5,337 nt of DNA from Candidatus Pelagibacter sp. Lineage in GTDB: Bacteria; Pseudomonadota; Alphaproteobacteria; Pelagibacterales; Pelagibacteraceae. How positions within the stretch are numbered: the first letter of the stretch is position 1; each line of letters starts with the position of its first letter. The notes under the pieces are model-generated. The model worked only from the letters and a program-made list of their open reading frames with translations, ran no database searches and had not been told where the DNA came from. Positions 1-5,337 of the stretch are shown in pieces. The DNA lies in the NCBI GenBank assembly GCA_028225715.1, contig JAOIXS010000037.1:1-5337 (forward strand). Reading direction: 5' to 3'. A program made the position numbers and the translations under genes.

Positions 1-65
1 TTACTGCCTACACAATGGATCTAACAAAAAAATATATTGAGATTAATGCTGATTATAGAAGCTAA
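1..65 (+). CDS. C-terminal tail of an unidentified upstream protein (5' partial)
   Basis: From base 3 an open frame runs to a TAA at 63-65, giving a 20-residue tail (TAYTMDLTKKYIEINADYRS). The other two plus frames close earlier, at about 24 and 40. The codons are A/T-rich like the neighbouring genes, and a terminator-like hairpin overlaps the stop codon, which fits a true gene end. The tail is too short and featureless to assign to a family. In other alphaproteobacteria a glutaredoxin or carbon-nitrogen hydrolase gene often lies before DUF1178, but I could not match this tail to either. The function is unknown, and the real gene lies outside the window. Confidence 0.4.
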   Translation, partial: TAYTMDLTKKYIEINADYRS

Positions 66-95
66 TTTGATATTGAATTAGCTTTATTAATTATT
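59..95 (+). terminator. Hairpin plus T-rich tail overlapping the upstream stop codon
   Basis: AAGCTAATT at 59-67 is a perfect inverted repeat of AATTAGCTT at 76-84, giving nine base pairs around an 8-base loop (TGATATTG). A possible G-T pair at 58/85 extends it outward. A T-rich stretch (TATTAATTATT) follows directly. The TAA stop at 63-65 sits in the left arm. The shape is that of a Rho-independent terminator, but the stem has only two G-C pairs and the tail is broken by A's, so it is a weak one. It could equally be a 3'-end RNA-stabilising structure. Confidence 0.45.
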
Positions 96-106
96 AACTA
101 TAACTC

Positions 107-538
107 ATGATCAAATACAAGCTAATATGTAAAGATTGTGAAACTACTTTTGATAGTTGGTTTTCATCGTCTAAAGAATATGAAAAACTCAAAAAGAAAA
201 AATTCTTAAATTGTCATTTTTGCAATTCTTTAAATGTTGGCAAAGACTTGATGTCTCCTAGCGTGAACACATCAAAAAATAACTTGAAAGACATCGATTC
301 ATCTAGTGAAAAATATAAAGAAATAAAAAAAACAATTTATAAATATCAAGAATTTATAAAAAAAAATTTTGAATATGTTGGAGAAAATTTTGCTTATGAG
401 GCAAGGTCTCTGCATTATAAAGATAAAAAAAAAGCCAAAGGTATTTATGGCACCGCAACAAAAGAAGAGCTTAACGAGTTAAAAGAAGAGGGTATAAAAG
501 CAGAAACACTACCTTGGATAAAAAACACTACAAATTAA
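107..538 (+). CDS. DUF1178 family protein with two CxxC pairs (putative zinc ribbon)
   Basis: A 143-residue protein matching the DUF1178 pattern from end to end. The start MIKYKLICKDC is followed by the FDSWF segment (15-19), a second cysteine pair (C36, C39) and the LMSPSV segment (48-53). After a Ser/Asn/Lys-rich linker (about 54-75) come YVGENFAYEARSLH (90-103), an IYG element (113-115) and the closing LPWI (135-138). C8/C11 with C36/C39 is a likely four-cysteine metal site; zinc binding is inferred. There is no signal peptide or membrane segment, so it is probably cytosolic. The family has no established function that I know of. ATG 107 is chosen because the family N-terminus begins exactly there; no Shine-Dalgarno sequence precedes it. 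Its stop interlocks with the convergent ubiG stop. Two 9-base A runs (358-366, 425-433) lie in the gene. Confidence 0.9.
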   Translation: MIKYKLICKDCETTFDSWFSSSKEYEKLKKKKFLNCHFCNSLNVGKDLMSPSVNTSKNNLKDIDSSSEKYKEIKKTIYKYQEFIKKNFEYVGENFAYEARSLHYKDKKKAKGIYGTATKEELNELKEEGIKAETLPWIKNTTN

Positions 539-1257
539 TTTTTTATAAATTTTGTAATATAATTAACAGAAGTATCACTTGTTACTTTCCAGCTATTATC
601 TAATATATTAAAATTCATTCCATCTAATTTTTTAAGAGATAGATTGTTTTTTTTAGTTATACTTATTAGCTCACTAGGTTTTACAAATTTTTCCCAATCA
701 TGTGTTCCAATTGGAAGCCATTTTAAAATATATTCAGCACCTACTATTGCAAAAACATAAGATTTTAATGTTTTGTTAAGTGTTGCAATAAACATTATTC
801 CATTTTTTTTTAATAATTTTGAACTTTCTTTAATAAAAAAGTCTATATCATTAACATGTTCAACTATTTCCATATTTAAAATTACATCAAATTTTGTCTT
901 ACTTTTTAACATTTCTGGAGATGCAACTTTATAGTCAATCCTAAGTTCATTTTTTTTTGCATGAAATTTTGCAACCTCAATATTTTTCTTTGATGCATCA
1001 ATACCAACAACACTTGCTCCTAGTCTGCGCATTGGTTCAGACAATAATCCTCCACCACAACCAATATCTAGCAATTTAATATTTTTTAAGGGCTTATCAG
1101 ATGATCTAATCTTAAAATCTTTGATAATATTTTCTTTTATATATCTAATTCTTATTGGATTAAAATTATGCAATGGTTTGAATTTACCATTAGGATCCCA
1201 CCATTCTTCAGCAATTTTAGAAAACTTCTCAATTTCTTTTTTATTTATTGAATTCAT
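535..1257 (-). CDS. ubiG: Ubiquinone biosynthesis O-methyltransferase UbiG
   Basis: A 240-residue class I SAM-dependent methyltransferase of normal UbiG length. The family performs both O-methylations of the ubiquinone head group, acting on the polyprenylated catechol intermediate and on demethylubiquinol, usually at the inner face of the membrane. Diagnostic stretches are the N-terminal EEWWDPNGKFKPLHNFNP (17-34), the SAM loop LLDIGCGGGLLSEP (62-75), the acidic residue of motif II (VGID, 84-87), LNMEIVEHV (127-135), ATLNKTLKS (158-166), and the UbiG-specific VGAEYILKWLPIGTHDWEKF (172-191) with a VNYI tail (231-234). Together these distinguish it from generic methyltransferases. It is transcribed away from lysC and runs into the DUF1178 gene, so it appears to be a single-gene unit. 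No Shine-Dalgarno sequence is visible, and the first ATG gives the expected family N-terminus. Confidence 0.97.
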   Translation of the reverse strand: MNSINKKEIEKFSKIAEEWWDPNGKFKPLHNFNPIRIRYIKENIIKDFKIRSSDKPLKNIKLLDIGCGGGLLSEPMRRLGASVVGIDASKKNIEVAKFHAKKNELRIDYKVASPEMLKSKTKFDVILNMEIVEHVNDIDFFIKESSKLLKKNGIMFIATLNKTLKSYVFAIVGAEYILKWLPIGTHDWEKFVKPSELISITKKNNLSLKKLDGMNFNILDNSWKVTSDTSVNYITKFIKN

Positions 1258-1322
1258 AATAGATGACTTGTGGACATAACAATTAAGATGTATTTTATCA
1301 AATATAAATTACATAATTATCA
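1258..1322. promoter_or_regulatory. Divergent promoter region between ubiG and lysC
   Basis: This 65-base spacer must hold the start signals of two genes leaving in opposite directions. For ubiG, minus-strand TTGATA (1301 down to 1296) lies 17 bases before TATGTC (1278 down to 1273). A TG one base upstream of that hexamer gives an extended -10 appearance. Transcription would begin close to the ATG, leaving a very short leader. For lysC, TTGTGG (1268-1273) lies 17 bases before TATTTT (1291-1296). The two candidates overlap, so polymerases could compete. Both are matched by eye in an AT-rich background where chance hits are common. The spacer is too short for a lysine riboswitch, and no hairpin of note is present. 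Confidence 0.4.
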
Positions 1323-2534
1323 ATGAAAACTGTTGTATTAAAGTTTGGTGGAACCTCCGTCGGAAGCATAGATAGAATAAAGAACGTAGCAAAAATTATT
1401 TCTTCTTATAAAAAGAAGAAAATGGGTGTTATTGTGGTTTCTTCTGCGATGAGTGGCACAACTAATGAATTAATAAAAAAAACAAAAGAATTGAGTAATA
1501 GCTTTGATGCAGCAGAATATGATGTTTTATTAGCAACAGGAGAGCAAGCAACTTGTGCATTAATTGCTGGTAGATTAAAACATCTTGGTTTTAAAGCTAG
1601 ATCATGGATGTCGTGGCAGCTACCAATTATTACAGAAGGACTTTATAGCTCTTCCAGAATTAGCAAAATCAACAAAGGAAAAATACTTAGCTTCATGAAA
1701 ACAGGTGGAATACCTATCATAACTGGTTTTCAAGGCATTAATTTTGAAAACAGGATTACAACACTGGGAAGAGGTGGAACTGATGCATCAGCAATAATGT
1801 TGGCAAAATTTTTTAATACCGATGCGTGTGATATCTTCACTGATGTAGATGGTGTTTATACTACAGATCCAAGAAATCATTCAAAAGCTAAAAAAATTCA
1901 TAAAATTTCCTATGACGAAATGTTAGAGATGGCATCATTAGGTGCAAAAGTTATGCAACCTACATCAGTGCAAGATGCAAAACTAAATAATATTAATTTT
2001 TCAGTTAAATCTTCATTTCAAAAAAAGAAGGGCACATTAATAACTGGTGCAAAAAAAACCTTCAGTAATCAAATAATAACTGGAATTACTTCTACAAAAA
2101 ATGATTCAAAAGTTACTATTGTGGGTGTTAAGGACAGACCAGGAGTAGCAGCTGCTGTTTTTAAACCATTATCACTTAATCAAATCAATGTTGATATGGT
2201 AGTTCAAAATATTTCTTTAAATGGAAAAGAAACAGACTTAACTTTTACAATTAAATCTGAAGATGTAAAAAAAACAGAAAAAATAATTAAACAAAATAAA
2301 AAAATTTCGTTTAGAAAATTTACATACGATAATAATGTTTCGAAAGTATCTATTATTGGTGTTGGTATGATTACAACACCAGGAATTACCTATAGAATGT
2401 TCCAAGCATTAGCGTCAAAAAAGATTAATATAATGGTTATTTCAACTTCTGAAATTAAAATTTCAGTTTTAATTTCAAATAAACAGATAAAAAAAGCAGT
2501 AGCAGTGCTTCACAAAGAGTTTAAGTTAGATTAA
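1323..2534 (+). CDS. lysC: Aspartate kinase (aspartokinase) with two C-terminal ACT domains
   Basis: A 403-residue protein of the usual length for the monofunctional alphaproteobacterial/Gram-positive type. It phosphorylates aspartate to 4-aspartyl phosphate, the first committed step toward lysine, threonine and methionine. The amino-acid kinase domain spans about 1-245, with the nucleotide-site motif KFGGTSVG (7-14), ATGEQ (71-75), TLGRGGTDASA (147-157) and FTDVDGVYTTDPR (172-184). Two ACT domains follow, at about 263-330 and 341-403. They carry the ligand-site-like stretches VKDRPGVAAAVF (269-280), VDMVVQNIS (290-298) and ISTSEIKISVL (373-383). In this family the ACT pair mediates feedback inhibition by threonine and/or lysine; which effector applies here cannot be read from the sequence. 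No homoserine dehydrogenase domain is fused. It is first in the four-gene run. The ATG start places KFGG at the normal distance; no Shine-Dalgarno sequence is seen. Confidence 0.97.
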   Translation: MKTVVLKFGGTSVGSIDRIKNVAKIISSYKKKKMGVIVVSSAMSGTTNELIKKTKELSNSFDAAEYDVLLATGEQATCALIAGRLKHLGFKARSWMSWQLPIITEGLYSSSRISKINKGKILSFMKTGGIPIITGFQGINFENRITTLGRGGTDASAIMLAKFFNTDACDIFTDVDGVYTTDPRNHSKAKKIHKISYDEMLEMASLGAKVMQPTSVQDAKLNNINFSVKSSFQKKKGTLITGAKKTFSNQIITGITSTKNDSKVTIVGVKDRPGVAAAVFKPLSLNQINVDMVVQNISLNGKETDLTFTIKSEDVKKTEKIIKQNKKISFRKFTYDNNVSKVSIIGVGMITTPGITYRMFQALASKKINIMVISTSEIKISVLISNKQIKKAVAVLHKEFKLD

Positions 2535-2537
2535 CTT

Positions 2538-3638
2538 ATGAGCTTAAGACCATTTAGAGACATTTATAGAAAAAAAACAAAAGTTATAAATGTTGGTGAT
2601 GTAAAAATAGGTGGAGACAATCCTATTTCTGTTCAATCTATGACCAATACCTTAACAACTGATATTCAGGCCACAATAAAACAAATTAATGATATTCATG
2701 AAGAGGGTGCTGATCTGGTCAGGGTTTCGTGTCCAGATGAAGAGTCTTCATTAGCTCTTAAGGAAATTACAAAACATGTATCTGTCCCAATAATTGCCGA
2801 TATTCATTTTCATTATAAAAGAGCAATAGAAGCAGCTGAAAATGGAGCAAAATGTTTAAGAATTAATCCAGGCAACATAGGAGATAAATTAAAAATACAC
2901 GATGTACTTAGTGCTGCTAAAAATAATGATTGTTCTATTAGAATAGGTGTTAACGCTGGCTCTCTTGAAAAGGATATTTTAGAAAAATACAAGGAGCCAT
3001 GTCCAGAAGCTTTAGTTGAGAGTGCACAAAGGAATATTAAGATTTTAGAAGATCAAGATTTTTTTAATTTTAAGATAAGTGTAAAATCTTCAGATATTTT
3101 TTTATCTATTGCAGCGTATCGTCAATTATCAAAAGTTACAGACTATCCATTGCATTTAGGGATAACAGAAGCTGGAGGTTTTGTGTCAGGCAGTGTTAAG
3201 TCGTCAATAGGCCTTGGTTCACTTTTAATGGATGGAATAGGAGACACTATAAGAATTTCTTTGTCTGATGATCCTGTTAAGGAAATTAAAATTGGAAATG
3301 AAATATTAAAGTCACTTAATTTAAGAAATAGAGGTGTAAAAATTATATCCTGTCCATCATGTGCAAGACAAGCATTTCAAGTAATTGATACAGTAAAAAT
3401 ATTAGAAGATAAACTTTCTCACATCAAAACTCCTTTAACATTATCAATTATCGGCTGTGTGGTTAATGGACCTGGAGAAGCAGCAATGACGGATATAGGA
3501 ATAACTGGAGGTGGTAAGGGTAACAATATGCTTTATTTATCTGGTATTCAAAGTGAAAAAGTTTTATCTGAAGACATAATATCAAGAGTTGTAAGTGAAG
3601 TTGAAAAAAAAGCTGCTGAACTTGATAAAAAATTATAA
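2538..3638 (+). CDS. ispG: 4-hydroxy-3-methylbut-2-en-1-yl diphosphate synthase (IspG/GcpE)
   Basis: A 366-residue protein, close to the E. coli length. It converts methylerythritol cyclodiphosphate (MEcPP) to HMBPP, the penultimate step of the MEP isoprenoid pathway, using a [4Fe-4S] cluster and a flavodoxin or ferredoxin as electron donor. The TIM-barrel part carries the family stretches [11 protein letters not shown] (32-42), [11 protein letters not shown] (86-96), [10 protein letters not shown] (106-115), [12 protein letters not shown] (135-146) and [10 protein letters not shown] (205-214). The cluster domain has [11 protein letters not shown] (270-280) and [12 protein letters not shown] (304-315). 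The cluster ligands are C272, C275 and C307, with E314 as the fourth; the matching E. coli residues, from memory, lie two positions lower. It is the compact bacterial form without the plant-type insert. It begins three bases after the lysC stop without a Shine-Dalgarno sequence, which suggests translation coupled to lysC. Confidence 0.97.
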   Translation: MSLRPFRDIYRKKTKVINVGDVKIGGDNPISVQSMTNTLTTDIQATIKQINDIHEEGADLVRVSCPDEESSLALKEITKHVSVPIIADIHFHYKRAIEAAENGAKCLRINPGNIGDKLKIHDVLSAAKNNDCSIRIGVNAGSLEKDILEKYKEPCPEALVESAQRNIKILEDQDFFNFKISVKSSDIFLSIAAYRQLSKVTDYPLHLGITEAGGFVSGSVKSSIGLGSLLMDGIGDTIRISLSDDPVKEIKIGNEILKSLNLRNRGVKIISCPSCARQAFQVIDTVKILEDKLSHIKTPLTLSIIGCVVNGPGEAAMTDIGITGGGKGNNMLYLSGIQSEKVLSEDIISRVVSEVEKKAAELDKKL

Positions 3639-3643
3639 ATACA

Positions 3644-4717
3644 ATGATACCTCTAAAAACTATTGAAGATTTAATATCTAAACACTCTATTTTGGAGAAA
3701 GAATTATCATCAGGTGAAGTGGATAAAAAACTTTTTGCTGAAAAATCAAAAGAATACTCAGATTTAAACGAGGTAATTGATGATGCTAGAAAATATTTTT
3801 CTTATGAGGAGGAAAAAAAAGATCTAGAGAAAATATTAGGAGATGCTAGTAGCGATAATGAGTTTAAAGAAATGGCTGAAGTAGAGTTAAAAGATTTAAA
3901 ATTAGAAAATGAATCCATAGAAAAAAAATTAAAATTATTTTTACTACCTAAAGATGAAGCGGATAAAAAAAATGCAATTATAGAAATTAGAGCAGGCACG
4001 GGAGGGTTAGAGGCAAGTTTATTTGCTTCAGATCTTTTTAAGATGTATGAAAAAGTTAGTCATCAAAAAAAATGGGAATTAGAATTAATAAGCATGTCCC
4101 AGAGTGAGGCAGGAGGACTAAAAGAGGTTATTGCATCAATAAGAGGAAAAAATATTTATTCAACATTGAAGTATGAAAGTGGTGTTCATCGTGTTCAGAG
4201 AGTTCCAGACACAGAAACCCAGGGAAGAGTCCACACTTCTGCTGCAACAGTAGCTGTTCTACCAGAAGCAGAAGATGTAGATATAAAAATAAATGACTCA
4301 GACTTAAGAATTGATGTGTTTAGAGCTGGTGGTCCAGGTGGACAGTCTGTAAATACAACCGACAGTGCTGTGAGAATTACTCATATTCCAACAGGATTAT
4401 CTGTATCTCAACAAGATCAAAAATCACAACATAAAAATAAAGCAAAAGGGATGCTAATTTTAAGATCAAGACTTTATGAATTAGAAAGATCAAGAATAGA
4501 AGGTGAAAGATCACAAGATAGAAAAAGTAAAATAGGAACTGGAGACCGTTCTGAAAGAATCAGAACATATAATTTTCCACAAGGAAGAGTAACAGACCAT
4601 CGTATAAATCTAACACTACACAAGCTTGAAGCCTTTTTAGAAGGTGAAGCCTTTGATGAAATGGTGGAAAGCTTAACATTGCAAGCACAAGAAGAAAAAT
4701 TGAGCAATCTTAATTAA
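3644..4717 (+). CDS. prfA: Peptide chain release factor 1 (RF1)
   Basis: A 357-residue class I release factor of normal RF1 length. It recognises UAA and UAG in the ribosomal A site and triggers peptidyl-tRNA hydrolysis. The N-terminal helical, coiled-coil-like region covers about 1-100 and is rich in Glu/Lys. The codon-recognition tripeptide is PDT (188-190) within [20 protein letters not shown]; this P-x-T form marks RF1, whereas RF2 has SPF. The catalytic GGQ is at 232-234 in [20 protein letters not shown]. The release-factor signature [20 protein letters not shown] lies at 300-319. The sequence around GGQ reads GGPGGQS rather than the SGAGGQH of E. coli RF1; the GGQ itself is intact, so activity is expected. 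The gene starts 5 bases after ispG and is followed after 1 base by prmC, whose product modifies Q234. The full P-x-T motif and complete domain set exclude the short RF-like rescue factors. Confidence 0.97.
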   Translation: MIPLKTIEDLISKHSILEKELSSGEVDKKLFAEKSKEYSDLNEVIDDARKYFSYEEEKKDLEKILGDASSDNEFKEMAEVELKDLKLENESIEKKLKLFLLPKDEADKKNAIIEIRAGTGGLEASLFASDLFKMYEKVSHQKKWELELISMSQSEAGGLKEVIASIRGKNIYSTLKYESGVHRVQRVPDTETQGRVHTSAATVAVLPEAEDVDIKINDSDLRIDVFRAGGPGGQSVNTTDSAVRITHIPTGLSVSQQDQKSQHKNKAKGMLILRSRLYELERSRIEGERSQDRKSKIGTGDRSERIRTYNFPQGRVTDHRINLTLHKLEAFLEGEAFDEMVESLTLQAQEEKLSNLN

Positions 4718-4718
4718 A

Positions 4719-5337
4719 ATGAATATAGAAAATATTCTAAATGAAGGAATAAATATCCTACAAAAAAATAAGATTGCCAATCCTCAACTTGATAGTGAGA
4801 TATTATTATCTGACACGATTAAAAGAGATAAAAAACACATCATTCTAAATCCTAAAGAAATTTTGAATTTAGAGCAATTGGGCAAATTTAAAAGTTTAAT
4901 TGAAAGAAGAAAAAAAGGTGAACCAATTGCCTATTTAATAAATAAAAAAGAGTTTTGGAAAGATGAATTTTTTGTTAATAAAGATGTGCTAATTCCAAGA
5001 CCTGATAGTGAATTAATAATAGAGCAAGTTTTAAAAATTTATTCAAAAGATGTGCAGTTACAAGTTCTTGATATTGGAACTGGGTCTGGATGCATTCTTT
5101 TATCCATACTAAAAGAGAGATCAAATTTTTATGGAACTGGAATAGATATTTCTAAAAAAAGTATAAATGTAAGCAAATTTAACGCAAAACAACTAAACTT
5201 AACTAATCGAGCAAAGTTTTTTCACTCAAGTGTTGACAATTTTAATAATGGCAAATATGATATCATTGTTTCAAACCCTCCATATATTGAACAGTTAAGT
5301 TTAAAATATTTGGAAAAAGATGTAGTTAATTTTGAGC
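4719..5337 (+). CDS. prmC: Release factor glutamine N5-methyltransferase PrmC (3' partial)
   Basis: The ATG at 4719 opens a frame that stays open for 206 codons to the window edge. Roughly 70-80 residues are missing, judging by the family's usual length of about 280. The enzyme methylates the side-chain amide of the GGQ glutamine in RF1 and RF2 using SAM, which increases release efficiency. A small helical N-terminal substrate-binding domain (about 1-85) contains RRKKGEPIAYLINKKEFW (63-80), followed by VLIPRPDSELI (90-100). The SAM-binding loop is LDIGTGSGCILLS (117-129), with acidic D143 after strand 2. The catalytic NPPY is at 186-189 (SNPPYI). This combination is specific to PrmC/HemK. The start is one base past the prfA stop, giving the canonical prfA-prmC pair and probable translational coupling. 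No Shine-Dalgarno sequence is obvious, though the prfA tail is purine-rich at 4691-4704. Confidence 0.95.
   Translation, partial: MNIENILNEGINILQKNKIANPQLDSEILLSDTIKRDKKHIILNPKEILNLEQLGKFKSLIERRKKGEPIAYLINKKEFWKDEFFVNKDVLIPRPDSELIIEQVLKIYSKDVQLQVLDIGTGSGCILLSILKERSNFYGTGIDISKKSINVSKFNAKQLNLTNRAKFFHSSVDNFNNGKYDIIVSNPPYIEQLSLKYLEKDVVNFE

Larger units (their letters stand above)
1323..5337 (+). other. Predicted operon lysC-ispG-prfA-prmC
   Basis: Four co-directional genes are separated by 3, 5 and 1 bases, with no room for a promoter or terminator between them. This makes one transcript starting in the ubiG-lysC spacer very likely. The operon may continue past the window edge beyond prmC. The genes belong to aspartate-family amino acid synthesis, isoprenoid synthesis and translation termination. 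The only clear functional pair is prfA-prmC (substrate and its modifying enzyme). The others are probably co-transcribed for growth-rate-linked expression in a compact genome, which is an inference. Confidence 0.8.

Noticed and set aside
67..104. Promoter for the DUF1178 gene (TTGATA at 67-72, TTGAAT at 73-78, TATAAC at 99-104)
   Set aside because: No pair has both good hexamers and a 16-18 base spacer. The best -10 (TATAAC) ends only two bases before the ATG, so transcription would start inside the gene.
529..556. Bidirectional terminator at the convergent junction (TACAAA 529-534 with TTTGTA 551-556)
   Set aside because: The stem is only six pairs with a bulge before two more A-T pairs and a large loop, and no clean T tract follows. 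It is expected by chance in DNA this AT-rich.
1258..1322. Lysine riboswitch or leader peptide upstream of lysC
   Set aside because: The spacer is 65 bases and shows no stable stem or lysine/threonine-rich short frame. Known lysine riboswitches are much longer.
1295..1322. Direct repeat TTATCA (1295-1300 and 1317-1322) as an operator
   Set aside because: Six bases repeated in an AT-rich spacer is not significant, and it matches no regulator site I can name.
3802..3999. Minus-strand open frame of 65 codons
   Set aside because: It lies wholly inside prfA opposite its coiled-coil region. Its Ser/Phe/Asn-rich product is what the complement of Glu/Lys/Asp codons gives, and it matches no family.
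4474..4707. Minus-strand open frame of 77 codons
   Set aside because: It lies wholly inside the conserved C-terminal third of prfA, has no supporting start signal, and its Ser/Leu-rich product is unrecognisable.
1..5337. Mobile element, CRISPR array, toxin-antitoxin or defence cassette
   Set aside because: Both strands are filled by intact housekeeping genes with uniform composition. No repeats, integrase or transposase motifs, or unexplained gaps above 65 bases were found.

Overview
The window is very AT-rich, gene-dense bacterial DNA carrying ordinary housekeeping genes. Several things point to an alphaproteobacterium with a streamlined genome, most likely of the SAR11/Pelagibacterales type. 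These are the strong A/T bias with Lys/Asn/Ile-rich proteins, gene spacings of only a few bases, a ubiquinone-pathway UbiG, a DUF1178 protein (a family I know mainly from proteobacteria, especially alphaproteobacteria), and an aspartate kinase of the short, two-ACT-domain type. The presence of lysine/threonine-pathway and isoprenoid genes argues against an obligate intracellular Rickettsia. The taxonomic call is inferred from composition and gene content only; no search was run.

Layout. Bases 1-65 hold the last 20 codons of an unidentified plus-strand gene. A hairpin followed by T-rich sequence straddles its stop codon and may be its terminator. A DUF1178 gene with two CxxC pairs (107-538, +) follows. 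It meets ubiG (535-1257, -) tail to tail, with the two stop codons overlapping in a 4-base TTAA palindrome. A 65-base divergent spacer (1258-1322) separates ubiG from a plus-strand run of four tightly packed genes: lysC (1323-2534), ispG (2538-3638), prfA (3644-4717) and prmC (4719 to the window end, truncated). Gaps in this run are 3, 5 and 1 bases, so a single transcript is very likely.

Function. LysC commits aspartate to the Lys/Thr/Met pathway. IspG makes HMBPP in the MEP isoprenoid route, whose polyprenyl products feed the quinones that UbiG O-methylates. RF1 (prfA) terminates translation at UAA/UAG, and PrmC, encoded directly behind it, methylates the glutamine of its GGQ motif. All catalytic motifs checked are intact. 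No mobile element, CRISPR array, RNA gene or phage-like segment was seen.

I do not see an undescribed system here. The points most worth a second look are the uncharacterised DUF1178 protein, the placement of ispG inside a lysC-prfA-prmC operon, the terminator-like hairpin, the interlocked stop codons, and the lack of recognisable Shine-Dalgarno sequences before any of the genes.
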